DNA from: an uncultured Planctomyces sp.
GTDB taxonomy: Bacteria; Planctomycetota; Planctomycetia; Planctomycetales; Planctomycetaceae
Assembly (NCBI GenBank): GCA_937904325.1
Contig: CALGTK010000285.1
Coordinates: forward strand, 1-34,604
Direction: 5' to 3'
Length of the DNA stretch: 34,604 nt
A program made the translations under genes and the position numbers. Position 1 is the first letter of the stretch. Each line of letters starts with the position of its first letter. Below the pieces are notes generated by a model. The model did not search any database. It had not been told where the DNA came from and saw only the letters and a list, made by a program, of their open reading frames with translations. Shown one piece after another: positions 14,587-24,400 of this stretch.

Positions 14587-16125
14587 ATGTTGAACGCACG
14601 GCCGACAACTCGAACCAGTCTTCAGTGCCTGATCCTTAGCGCGTGTGTGACAGTCGGACTGTCGCTCGAAGCTCGAGGTCAGGAACTTCTGGACTTCGCA
14701 GACAATGCGTCCATGTCCGGAGTAGCCTCCGGCTCTCCGTTGGATCGACTTCCGAATATACTTGGAGACTTCTTCCAGTCTACGGGTCAGCAGAACGCAA
14801 CGTTCCGTCCTGAAGCAACCGCTCCTGCAACTGCCTCGGGCGCCGGAGTTGGGTTGGGAGCGGGAACCAGCCCCGTCGTGCTCGATGCCGCCAGCAATCG
14901 ATTCGTCTACATCGACGGAAGTAACAACCTGCTCGTGCCGGGAAATGTCGGACTTGGTACAGAATTCGTTTTCTTCCGAGCGGTCGGCGGCGGTCTCTTA
15001 TCTGAAACAACGAACGCCGACGGAGTTACTGGCTTCTTTGGACTCGAACGAGTTTCAATCGACAGCACATCCGGAGTTCAGACGGTCACCAGTTCGGTCG
15101 ACATTCTGAGCGGAACAACACCAGCGACTGTCACGGACCCAGTCAGCGGCACACCGTTCTCGGCGACTCCAGCCAGCGCAACACTATCCGCTGCGTCAGG
15201 AACAACGACAACCCCATCGCTCGGCAACGTTGGGCTGCTGAAGATGGCATCTGGCGGCAGTCCGATTCCACGAGACCGCTTCTTCTTCAACTACAACTAT
15301 TTCGAATCCGTTCCTCTGGCCAACACGGCGAGTGTCAACCAGTTCGTGCCTGGTTTCGAGAAGACATTTATGAGCGGTCTGATGTCCGTTGAAGCGAGGT
15401 TCCCTTTTGCGGCAACTCTCGACAACGACGTGACCGTCAATGGCTCAACTGGAACCAGCACCGGGCAGATTGGCGACATATCGGTCGCACTGAAGAGCAT
15501 CTTCTCCCACGGCGACAACTGGTTGATGAGCGGCGGCCTTCAACTGGTCCTTCCAACCGCAGAAGACCTCTCGTACAGCATTACCGACGGAGCCTCAAAA
15601 CGAGAGTTCATTCGCATCGAGAACGAAGCCGTCCACATCATGCCATTCCTGGGAGCATCGTACATCGCCGATGGCGGGCTGTTCCTGCAGGGCTTCTTCC
15701 AGATCGATGTCGATGCGAACGGAATGCCAGTCTTCGCAAACTCAAGCCCGTTTGGCTCGGGAACGATGTCTCAGGTCGGCAGCCTGAACGCAGCCACCAT
15801 GATGTATCTCGATATGAGCGCCGGCTACTGGCTCGTTCAGGAACCTGCAGACTCAACGTCAACACTGACGGCCATCATGCCACTGCTGGAACTTCACCTC
15901 AGCCGATCATTAAATGATTCTGAATCGATCAACTTCTCACCACTCGGATCGATTGGACGTGAAGACGACTTTCAGCTGTTGAACACGACCTTCGGAATGG
16001 TGTTCGAGTTTCAGCACAACACAACGATCTCTGCCGGTTACGCAACCGCGATTCCCGGCGGCAAGGACGACGACTTCGAGGGCGAATTCCGTCTGCACAT
16101 GTCACACCGGTTCGGGGCGAACTGA
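14587..16125 (+). CDS. Predicted outer-membrane beta-barrel protein, secreted
   Basis: A 512-residue exported protein of no named family that I can pin down. A signal peptide (hydrophobic LQCLILSACVTVGLSL, cleavage near residue 31) leads into a Gly/Ala/Thr/Ser-rich region to about residue 215. The second half alternates hydrophobic and polar residues in long strands (VEARFPFAATL, GGLQLVLPTA, LFLQGFFQIDVD, TFGMVFEFQHN, ISAGYAT). It ends FRLHMSHRFGAN, like a barrel's last strand. The segment RDRFFFNYNYFESV resembles the opening of planctomycete barrel/porin-like proteins. A role in the outer membrane, as porin or exporter, is inferred from this pattern. The gene for a large RTX surface protein begins 98 bp downstream on the same strand. 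AAGG lies 9 bases before the ATG. Confidence 0.72.
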   Translation: MLNARPTTRTSLQCLILSACVTVGLSLEARGQELLDFADNASMSGVASGSPLDRLPNILGDFFQSTGQQNATFRPEATAPATASGAGVGLGAGTSPVVLDAASNRFVYIDGSNNLLVPGNVGLGTEFVFFRAVGGGLLSETTNADGVTGFFGLERVSIDSTSGVQTVTSSVDILSGTTPATVTDPVSGTPFSATPASATLSAASGTTTTPSLGNVGLLKMASGGSPIPRDRFFFNYNYFESVPLANTASVNQFVPGFEKTFMSGLMSVEARFPFAATLDNDVTVNGSTGTSTGQIGDISVALKSIFSHGDNWLMSGGLQLVLPTAEDLSYSITDGASKREFIRIENEAVHIMPFLGASYIADGGLFLQGFFQIDVDANGMPVFANSSPFGSGTMSQVGSLNAATMMYLDMSAGYWLVQEPADSTSTLTAIMPLLELHLSRSLNDSESINFSPLGSIGREDDFQLLNTTFGMVFEFQHNTTISAGYATAIPGGKDDDFEGEFRLHMSHRFGAN

Positions 16126-16223
16126 CACTTGAAGTCGCGGACAGACAACAAATTCACGGATGAAACCACCGAGGCGACGGCGATGCCTGATTCGTCTCGG
16201 AAGAATTGTGGCGAGGGATTGCA

Positions 16224-19112
16224 ATGAGCTTCGGTCATTGGTTGGCAGCGTTTACCAGGAAAGTTCCCGCACGATCACGCAATCGTCGTTCGTCCGGGAA
16301 ACAGCGGCGACCTGCATCGCCGGCCACTATTGCGAGTGAAAATCTGGAGAGCCGCATTCTGCTGGCGGCTGCCTCAGTTACAGGAACAACTCTCAACATT
16401 GTCGACTCTGCTTCCGAGGCGAATGACGTCACGCTATCAGTTTCCGGTGGAGACCTGATTGTTAACGATTCTGCCAATGCGCTGATGGCCGGTGCGGGCA
16501 CGACACAGGTCGATGCGAATACGATTTCTGTTCCGTTGGCATCAGTTGATACCGCAGCATTTTCGCTCGGCGGAAATGACGACTCACTGACCGTCGACTT
16601 TCAGAATGGGAGCCCCACGCTGACGGGCGGAATTACATACGACGGTGGAGCCGGCCGCGATGTTCAGGTGGTCAACTTCGGAGACCTTGCTGGCGAAGGC
16701 GACATGGTCACCGTTACCGACAGCGGTGCCGGACGCGTGACTGTAGCACGAGCCGCCGGAATTCTACTCGGAGCCTTCTCGCTGGATATTGGAACGGTTG
16801 AGAGCATCGAGTTAGAACTGTTCTCCGGTGACGACATTGTGGATGCTTCAGCTTCTCCGGTTGGACTGACAATCAACGGAGGCGACGGTGCTGACAGCCT
16901 GACCGGATCAGCGTTTGACGACTTCGTAAATGGCGACGGTGGAGACGACACTCTGGCCGGACTGGACGGAGTTGACGCCATCAGCGGCGGTCTGGGCGCA
17001 GACACGATTCGCGGCGACGACTCAGCTTCTGCAACGGGCGGAGCAGACACGATCGTTGGCGGAGTTGCAAACCCGGTCGTGACGTTTCAGACAAACTTTG
17101 GTGATATCCCAATCGAACTGTTTGCCGACCAGGCGCCGAATACGGTCGCCAGTTTCCTCGACTACGTCGACGATGATGACTACATCAATTCGTTCATTCA
17201 TCGATCGGTCACCGACTTCGTTATCCAGGGCGGCGGTTTCACAACGTCACAGGAAACTTTTGTCCAGGGTACCACCGTCATTTCTGCAGTGCCGACTGAT
17301 CCTCCGATCCTGAATGAAGGAAACGGAATCGGAAATCGATCGAACGTGCGAGGTACGATCAGTACAGCTCAACAGGGCGGCGACATTAACACGTTTACCA
17401 GCCAGTGGTTCGTCAACCTTGTTGATAATCTGGCATTAGACGGCGTTCCACACGTCGTCTTTGGTAACGTGCTCGACATGACGGTCCCTGATTTGATCGC
17501 CGCCCTGACGACCTTCAATATTACTGCAGAAACCGGCAATGGTGCTCTCACCGACACGCCGCTTTCTGATACACCTGCGAGTGGCAACGGAAACCTTGTT
17601 GTCGTAAGCGGCGTGACGGTCAGTATTGTGCCGTCAAGCACATCCACCGACACCGACGGCAACGATCTGATTTTTGGAGCTGGCGGTTCCGACACACTCT
17701 TTGGCAGCGGCGGCAACGACATCGTTAACGGAAATGCTGGCGACGACACCGCGTTTGGCAATGATGGTGACGATACGCTGATGGGTGGTTCCGAAGCCGA
17801 CTCATTGTCGGGTGGTGACGGTAGCGACATGGTTCGAGGCCAGGGGGCAAGTGACGATACGGTATCCGGGGGGGCGGGCGATGACACACTCGACGGCGGC
17901 CCCGGACCTTCGACACTGGTGGAGTCAGCAGACGGTGACTTCACACTGGTAAGTGGAATGGTCGCGGGAGAAGGCACGCTCACCGGAAGCGTGACAGGTA
18001 CCGATGCACTGATTGAAATCGAGCAGGCACAGCTAACGGGCGGCGATAACGCCAATGTGATCGACACCAGTGGCTTTACTGGTCCGGTGACGCTTGATGG
18101 TGGTGCTGGGGGAGACGTGCTGATTGGCGGCGATGGCGGAGCCACAATCACCGGAGGGGCTGGTGCTGACACGATCACAGGTGGAACGAGTGCCGACGAT
18201 CTTCGCGGGGGCGATGACAACGATTCCATCCTGGGTGGTGATGGTGAAGACACGCTTTTTGGAGACGCAGGTGATGACATTCTGAACGGAGGATCGGCGG
18301 CCGATACGCTCAATGGCTCGGCCGGCTCAGACACACTCAATGGAGATGATGGTGCTGATGTTCTAAACGGAAACGGTGGGAGCGGAGACATCCTGACTGG
18401 CGGTGCAGGCAACGATACGCTCGACGGTGGTGACGGTGAGGATCGCGTGTCGGAAACTGCCGACACAGATTTTGTACTCGCAGATGCGTCTCTGACCAGC
18501 GCGATCACGGGTACGGACACACTGTTGAATATCGAAGGGGGAATCCTGAATGGCGGCGCCGGTGCGAACTCGATCGACGCCAGTGCGTTCACTGGGACAT
18601 CAACCCTTAACGGTGCGGAAGGCGACGATACGCTTCAGGCATCGGCTCAGGCATCCATGCTGACCGGTGGCGCCGGTAACGACTCACTGAACGGAGGAGC
18701 TCTGAATGACATCATCACCGGCGGCACCGAGAACGACACGATCAACGGTGCCGGCGGCGACGACTCATTGACAGGTGGAGACAACGACGACCTGATTAAC
18801 GGCGGCCTGGGAGCTGACACGATCTCCGGAGACGATGGCAACGATAGACTGATCGGCGTCTCCAATGCAGACATCACTGCCGCCGTTGCTGATCTGACCG
18901 ATCTTAACACCACAAACGCCGACTCCATTGACGGTGGCCTGGGTAACGACACGATTGTCGGTGGTGTCGGAGCAGACATTGTCAACGGAGGCGACGGCCA
19001 GGACATCATTGACGTCGCCAGTGGGGGAGACACATCGGACGGAGTCGATACGGTCACCACATCAGTTGGTGGCGACCTGGTCTTTGCTGATCCGGAAGAC
19101 ACCGTCACATAA
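16224..19112 (+). CDS. Large RTX-repeat surface protein with embedded cyclophilin domain and LEPR-XLL-like N-terminus
   Basis: A 962-residue exported protein. The basic N-terminus leads to ENLESRILLAA (about residues 44-54), a variant of the planctomycete LEPR-XLL motif found at the start of giant surface proteins. A beta-rich stretch and a first set of GGxGxDxxx calcium-binding (RTX) nonapeptides follow (about 215-280). A cyclophilin-type peptidyl-prolyl isomerase domain occupies about 285-465. It keeps the catalytic Arg, Phe and Gln (FIHRSVTDFVIQGGG), QWFVN for QFFI, and the His in GVPHVVFG; the CypA Trp121 position is Leu. More RTX repeats run from about 475 to the end, interrupted by two related modules of about 65 residues (near 567-640 and 741-805). 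Calcium should fold the repeats outside the cell. ATG 16224 has GAGGGA 5 bases upstream. No type I secretion genes are near. Confidence 0.9.
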   Translation: MSFGHWLAAFTRKVPARSRNRRSSGKQRRPASPATIASENLESRILLAAASVTGTTLNIVDSASEANDVTLSVSGGDLIVNDSANALMAGAGTTQVDANTISVPLASVDTAAFSLGGNDDSLTVDFQNGSPTLTGGITYDGGAGRDVQVVNFGDLAGEGDMVTVTDSGAGRVTVARAAGILLGAFSLDIGTVESIELELFSGDDIVDASASPVGLTINGGDGADSLTGSAFDDFVNGDGGDDTLAGLDGVDAISGGLGADTIRGDDSASATGGADTIVGGVANPVVTFQTNFGDIPIELFADQAPNTVASFLDYVDDDDYINSFIHRSVTDFVIQGGGFTTSQETFVQGTTVISAVPTDPPILNEGNGIGNRSNVRGTISTAQQGGDINTFTSQWFVNLVDNLALDGVPHVVFGNVLDMTVPDLIAALTTFNITAETGNGALTDTPLSDTPASGNGNLVVVSGVTVSIVPSSTSTDTDGNDLIFGAGGSDTLFGSGGNDIVNGNAGDDTAFGNDGDDTLMGGSEADSLSGGDGSDMVRGQGASDDTVSGGAGDDTLDGGPGPSTLVESADGDFTLVSGMVAGEGTLTGSVTGTDALIEIEQAQLTGGDNANVIDTSGFTGPVTLDGGAGGDVLIGGDGGATITGGAGADTITGGTSADDLRGGDDNDSILGGDGEDTLFGDAGDDILNGGSAADTLNGSAGSDTLNGDDGADVLNGNGGSGDILTGGAGNDTLDGGDGEDRVSETADTDFVLADASLTSAITGTDTLLNIEGGILNGGAGANSIDASAFTGTSTLNGAEGDDTLQASAQASMLTGGAGNDSLNGGALNDIITGGTENDTINGAGGDDSLTGGDNDDLINGGLGADTISGDDGNDRLIGVSNADITAAVADLTDLNTTNADSIDGGLGNDTIVGGVGADIVNGGDGQDIIDVASGGDTSDGVDTVTTSVGGDLVFADPEDTVT

Positions 19113-19141
19113 CGACCCAGCGGCGCGTCCGACTGCGGCCG

Positions 19142-21250
19142 TTACCGTCGATCCCTGATTTGCAAACCGCCCTTCAACGCGGTGTGCCGAGCGACAATCG
19201 CTGCAGGCAGTGACCACTTATCAGCATCGCTATCGTAGATGACAACTTTCGTTCGCTGAGCGGCAAAAGCGACCGTCAACGGGATGTCTGTCTTCCGAAG
19301 TACGTTGAGAAAAGTCGGACCATTTCTGTGTGACGCAGGCAGATCGTAGAGATCAATCCGCTTGACGATGTGTCGCTCAAACAAGGTTGCATAAAGAGCG
19401 ATGCCAGACATCTCGCGCTCCGCCTGACACCAGACAGGCGTTTTCTCATAACCCGATATACTCCGCAGCCCGCGGAGTGCTCGACGCACGTCCCAAACTC
19501 GCATCCCATCAAGAGTCTGCCCCAGCAGCATGAATCGACGGCGATGGTGCGTCTGCTTCCGCTCACTTTGGTCCCACGCCGTCGGCCCTACGCCTCGAGG
19601 GCAAACACAGGCCATGCCCCAGGAATTCGTTTTGAGCATATTCGCCAGTGACTTCCATGAAGTTTCGTTTGCAGGCGCAGCAATCTCATTTTCAAAGTGC
19701 TTAGCAAAACCAACCCGCATTTCGGACAGAAACTCCGTCCAGCCCTGTTCATCCAACACGTTGAGAACCTGAAGTTCCACATCCCCGGCCATCGTGTCTG
19801 CTGGCTGAAGAACAAAGAGCGACAATTCAATATTGGACTCCGGACTGAAGTCAAAAACCGATAAGTGAACGCCGTCGTGTATCGCCTCAAAGGCAGGTGT
19901 ACCAACCGACTGCAGTGCCGGGACATCGTCCTTAGCTGGCCAGCCTCGGAAACACGTTTCGGTCAATCGCTTGCAGTATCTCGCCGTTTGACAGTTTGTG
20001 ACATGTACATCGGAGGCGTTCGGTAACGTGGCCGTTGCTGCAAACGTCTCATCAATTTCTGTGTTTAGCTCGTCTTTCGGCAGGTCTCCGAAAACACGAA
20101 GTTGCTCAGGCTCAAAGAACTTGACGGCCGTTGTTTCGATCAACGGGTCTTCGCTTTTGAGAAATCGATTGAACCAGTGAAACGCGTGGATGCGCAGTTC
20201 CTGAGTATCCTTATGCGGTCCCTCAGTTATCTGTAGACCGATGTGATTTCGCTGGCCGTACAGTTCGTAGATGCGCCGCGCCTTCGAGTAGACGTCGACA
20301 ACGCCGTCCAACGGGAAGATTCGATCCTTGTCCGTGTTCGAAATCAGCAGCGGTCGAGGAGCAACCAGAGCGGCCACCTGCGCGTAGTCCCACCGGTAGG
20401 TATTGACCATGTACATGCAGTCGCAATGCCCTTCGACGCAACCGTCGACGACGTGATTCTGCAGGTTGGTGATCCCCGCAACCGGCACGGCGCATTTGAT
20501 TCGCTCATCGAGAGCGGCGATCCACCACGAGTAGGCGCCGCCACCGGAGCGACCGGTTACGCCAATTCGCTCACCGTCGACTTCGCGGCGAGTCTGCAGG
20601 TAGTCGAGCGAACGAATGCAGTTCCAGGCTTCAACACCGGCTGGCGTATAGCCTCGCGAGTTCCACCACCACCGACCGTGTTTGTACGTGCCGTGGTGAA
20701 TTCCTTCGATTTCTCCGAGTTGCAGTGTGTCGATCGTCAGGCAGACGTAGCCGTTGCGAGCGAACCATGCACCGTGGTGCTGATAGTGCGTCTTGTTTCC
20801 GTAGCTGATGTCTCCTTTCTTGACACGACCATGCCCGCACACATACAGGATCGCCGGTAGTGGGCCAGCCTGTTCTTTGGGTCGATAGAAATTGCCGGTC
20901 ACATACAGCCCGGGGCGAGACTGAAAATGCACTCGCTCAACGGCGATGTCGTCGTACTCGACAGTCCCGACGACTTCCGGTTTCAGAGAAGTCTTCTCGG
21001 GAAGCGGATCAAGACTCAGCATTTCAAACAAATGCTCGCGATGTATCGCTTTGTCCTTTTCCCAGTCATCTATTGACTGATACCTCGTCAGCGAAGTCTT
21101 CGCGAGCTTTGCAGTTTGAGCCTCAAAGTAGCGGGCGATCATCGCATCACCGCGGCTTGTGTCTCTGGTCAGGGCATCTTCTGCGAACGTGTCACCGACA
21201 ACGGAAACAAGAATTGCGTTAATAATAAGGCAACGAAAAGCAAGCTGCAT
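19142..21250 (-). CDS. Secreted alpha/beta hydrolase, acetylxylan-esterase-like, two-part
   Basis: A 702-residue exported hydrolase. A signal peptide (cleavage near TFA-EDA, residue 23) precedes an alpha/beta-hydrolase domain (about 90-375) like planctomycete acetylxylan esterases. The nucleophile is Ser235 in GRSGGGAYSWW, the acid Asp307 or Asp309 in NTDKDRIFP, and the base His346 in GPHKDTQE. The CGHGR segment marks the oxyanion region. The C-terminal half (about 400-702) looks like a second, degenerate hydrolase fold: RRRFMLLGQTLDGMRVWDVRRAL fits, but the nucleophile elbow reads REMSGIAL, without GxSxG. ATG 21250 is preferred over GTG 21253 because GGGAG lies 8 bases before it. It probably removes acetyl groups from polysaccharides in the periplasm. 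It is 213 bp downstream of the macroglobulin gene and converges with the RTX gene, 29 bp apart. Confidence 0.87.
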   Translation of the reverse strand: MQLAFRCLIINAILVSVVGDTFAEDALTRDTSRGDAMIARYFEAQTAKLAKTSLTRYQSIDDWEKDKAIHREHLFEMLSLDPLPEKTSLKPEVVGTVEYDDIAVERVHFQSRPGLYVTGNFYRPKEQAGPLPAILYVCGHGRVKKGDISYGNKTHYQHHGAWFARNGYVCLTIDTLQLGEIEGIHHGTYKHGRWWWNSRGYTPAGVEAWNCIRSLDYLQTRREVDGERIGVTGRSGGGAYSWWIAALDERIKCAVPVAGITNLQNHVVDGCVEGHCDCMYMVNTYRWDYAQVAALVAPRPLLISNTDKDRIFPLDGVVDVYSKARRIYELYGQRNHIGLQITEGPHKDTQELRIHAFHWFNRFLKSEDPLIETTAVKFFEPEQLRVFGDLPKDELNTEIDETFAATATLPNASDVHVTNCQTARYCKRLTETCFRGWPAKDDVPALQSVGTPAFEAIHDGVHLSVFDFSPESNIELSLFVLQPADTMAGDVELQVLNVLDEQGWTEFLSEMRVGFAKHFENEIAAPANETSWKSLANMLKTNSWGMACVCPRGVGPTAWDQSERKQTHHRRRFMLLGQTLDGMRVWDVRRALRGLRSISGYEKTPVWCQAEREMSGIALYATLFERHIVKRIDLYDLPASHRNGPTFLNVLRKTDIPLTVAFAAQRTKVVIYDSDADKWSLPAAIVARHTALKGGLQIRDRR

Positions 21251-21369
21251 CACTGATGCTCCCTGAGAATTTGCGCGAGTGACAAAGTCGACGACAAATC
21301 CTAAACCGGGAACCGTTCGGTGTGACAGCGACTCCGCCGAAAGATTGCGTCAGAAATAACTTCCCTGCA

Positions 21370-21429
21370 GTGGCACGACACTCCGTATCGTCAGGCCCGG
21401 GATACTGACGTGTCTTTGTCGCGTGCCAC
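21370..21429 (-). terminator. Long imperfect hairpin after the macroglobulin gene
   Basis: GTGGCACG (21370-21377) pairs with CGTGCCAC (21422-21429), with inner pairing of ACAC/GTGT and CGTCA/TGACG around a CCCGGG core. It lies 35 bases after the macroglobulin stop on the minus strand and 120 bases before the hydrolase start. It may end the first transcript or mark a dispersed repeat. No clear T-tract follows. Confidence 0.4.
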
Positions 21430-21463
21430 AGAAAAACGGAAATTTGTTTCAACGCTACAGAGC

Positions 21464-24400
21464 TCAGTCTTCGACCTTCAGCTTGATCTCGTCGGAGTTA
21501 GCTTTCAGTTCCGGCGAGTACATCGCTGAAGCTCGCGTTGGCAGCGCGCTGAACTGGCCGGGAATCTCCGCTCGCAACCGATAGCTGACGGAATGTTGCC
21601 CGCGATCCATCAGCCGCACGAAGAATGCCACTTTCTCATCGCGATACTCGACGTAGGCCGGCGTGCTGCTTCCGTTGTAACCGCTGCGAACTTCGACCGG
21701 TTCGAACCCAGCCGGTTTCATATCTTCGAAGACAAGGTATTCGTACACGTTCTTGCTACGGATGACGAGTTCCACTTCGACCAGCTCCCCGCTCTTTACC
21801 GTGTCGAGGCTCGCAAGCTTCTTGCGTTCGTACTTCACGACTTTCTGATCGACGACCTGTCCACGCGAGCCGGCAACTTTCGTTTCTTTATCAACACGAG
21901 TCAGCCGGTAGTAGTTTCGGTCAATCTTCAATTCCAGACCGGCCTTTGTAATGAAGTCTTCAAGTGTGAAGTTCGTCAGGTAGGCATTGAAGTAGACAGG
22001 CCCCTTGCCTGACCTACGAACCTCGACAACGTGCTCGCCGGAACTCAACTTGTCGCCTTCGAGAATCAGCTTGTTATCAAAGTTGAACAGGTTGGACGAG
22101 TCGACCTTCACCGACTTGTGCAGCTTCCCGTCGACCAGAACTTCAATCGTCATGTCCGGTTCAGATTCGCCGCTCGCTGTCAGGTAATCAGCGAGAGCTT
22201 CGATGCAGTACGCGGTGTCACGCGTGCTGCGCCAGTACGTGCCGTGTCGGCGATTGTTGAGAATGTATTTGACGAGCCCGGCGGTGCGATCACTCTTCGG
22301 ATCAGTCTTCGCCAGCAGTTTCAGATACCAGGCGTTGGCTTCCAGATCGTTGCCCCACCAGTACCACCAGTATCCACCGTTCGGCAGATTCAGAAACGCG
22401 GTCTGATTTTCCGCATCCTCGACCACGAACTGCTCGATATTCTGCAGAATCATGTCGAGCTTTTCCTTCTGTCCCTGGGCATGCAGAGCCAGTCCAAAGA
22501 CCGACTTTCCGTAAGCCGAAAGTTTCGTCCGGTCGCGGTACAGGAAGTCTCGCATTTCCGCGTTCACGTGCCCAGCGTCTGTCAGGATCATGAAGATCAG
22601 GGCGTCCAGGTTGCCGGCGTAACTTTTTGTAATTTTCTTTCGTCGCTCTTCCGGATCTTTGATCGCATGGTTCTTCAGAGATCGAACATTGTTTGTCTGA
22701 TAAATCGTCAGCCAGTCAATGCCTCGCTTGAGAACTCCGGCAACCAACGCAATGTCGTTCTTCGCTGCGACCTGAAGACCGTGCACAACAACAGCGGTCG
22801 TGTGGGGCGATGACTGTTCGCCGCGACCGGAGAACCAGCCCCAGCCACCATCCGCCATCTGCATTGACGTCAGCCGTTCAGTTCCATGCTTCACCATTCG
22901 GACGACTTCGTCTTCATCGAAAACAGGATTTACATCGAACGTTTCCCACCGGTTCGCCCGCTCGACGTCGTGGCCGATTTCCTGCGCATTGAGGTTTGTT
23001 CGTTTGTCTCGAATATCTGCAAGATTTAGATTCATCCTCTGCAGGATTCGCTGCGTTATCACGGTTGGAATGAATCGATTCAGCGTTTGCTCCGTGCAGC
23101 CATACGGGTACTCAACGAGATACGGCAATGCGTCGACCATTGCTCCGGCGAGTGTTGGTGAATATCGAACTTCGAGTCGCGTCTGATCCGGTCGGCGTTC
23201 TTCCGGCACACGAATCGTGATGCTCTGCGAGTCTGTATTGTTTTTCGCGGCCCGAACAACACCTGAGAACGAATCCGTTTTCAGCATGCCATGCACGAAA
23301 CATGGGAAACTCATTTCGACAGCGTCCGATTCTTCATCAGTTAACGCCTTCATCCGAACGGTTGCTTCGCCTTCACCGGTCACTCGAACTCGCCAGTCAA
23401 TTCGCTTTTCTCCACCCGCGGAAACCTTGATCGACTGAGTCAGGTCATCGTTCATCGGTGCGAGCGTTCCGCCGTCCATTTCCAGTACGACCTGCACGAG
23501 CTTCTCACTGTCGAGGTAGTTGTGGACGTTGGCCGAAAGTACGACTTCGTCTTTTTCCACAAAGAATCGCGGGGCCTGCAGTCGGACCATCAGATCCTTA
23601 GCGGTGACGACTTCCGACGTGCCCTCACCGACCCGCGTGCCATGCCCCATCCCCCAGACGCGAACCTTCCAGCCAGTCAGACTTTCCGGCATGGGAAACT
23701 TCGCATGAGCATTCCCTGCTTCGTCGGTTGAAATGGCCGCCGACCAGAAAGCTGTGTCTGCGAAATTCGAGCGAATCGTTGGCTGGACAAAATCGTCGCC
23801 CGCTCCGCCACCGCCTGGTGCTTCCATTCCGGAATCGGCAGCGGCCATTGCAGCCATCGGAGCAGCTTCCTTGGACATAGGCATATCCGCACTGAAACCC
23901 AACGATTTGGTGGTGTTCATTCCGGACGACAATTGCCGCATCCACATTCTATTGCGGCGGCCGCTGGTCTTTTCTGCTGAGCTAAGGTCATCGATGATAT
24001 TGTTGCCAAAGATGCCGAGATTGCTCATGGCCACCTCGCCTGGCTTGACCAGATTGCCGGACCATCGATTCAGACTGGAGTACGTGTTTGGGTTGTGGTG
24101 CCTTCGCCACTTCCAGAAAAACTCTCGAATCTCTGGAACGTTGGATCCGCCTGAGATGTACTCCACACTCCGATCGTAAACGCTCAACACCGTCGAACCG
24201 ACAAACGGTTGCCCTTCATGGTCCGTGACGCGTATGGCGACCGTCGCTTCTTCGCCGGGCTTGTACCGGTCCGATGAGGGTTCGACTTCAACATTCAGCA
24301 CACGCTTCTCCGGTGGGACGATCACTTCCCTCGCTGCGGTGTGAATCTTCGCGTCGGAAATCGTTAGTCCCTCGATGAAGAAGTTCGGCATGTCGCGTTG

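Noticed and set aside
17369-18592. A 407-codon minus-strand frame opposite the RTX gene
   Set aside because: It is the antisense of GGxGxD repeats, giving Pro/Ser-rich low-complexity protein. The plus strand encodes clear calcium repeats and a cyclophilin domain.
16850-19090. CRISPR-like or minisatellite array
   Set aside because: The repeats are diverged coding nonapeptides (GGxGxDxxx), with no constant spacers; they belong to the RTX protein.
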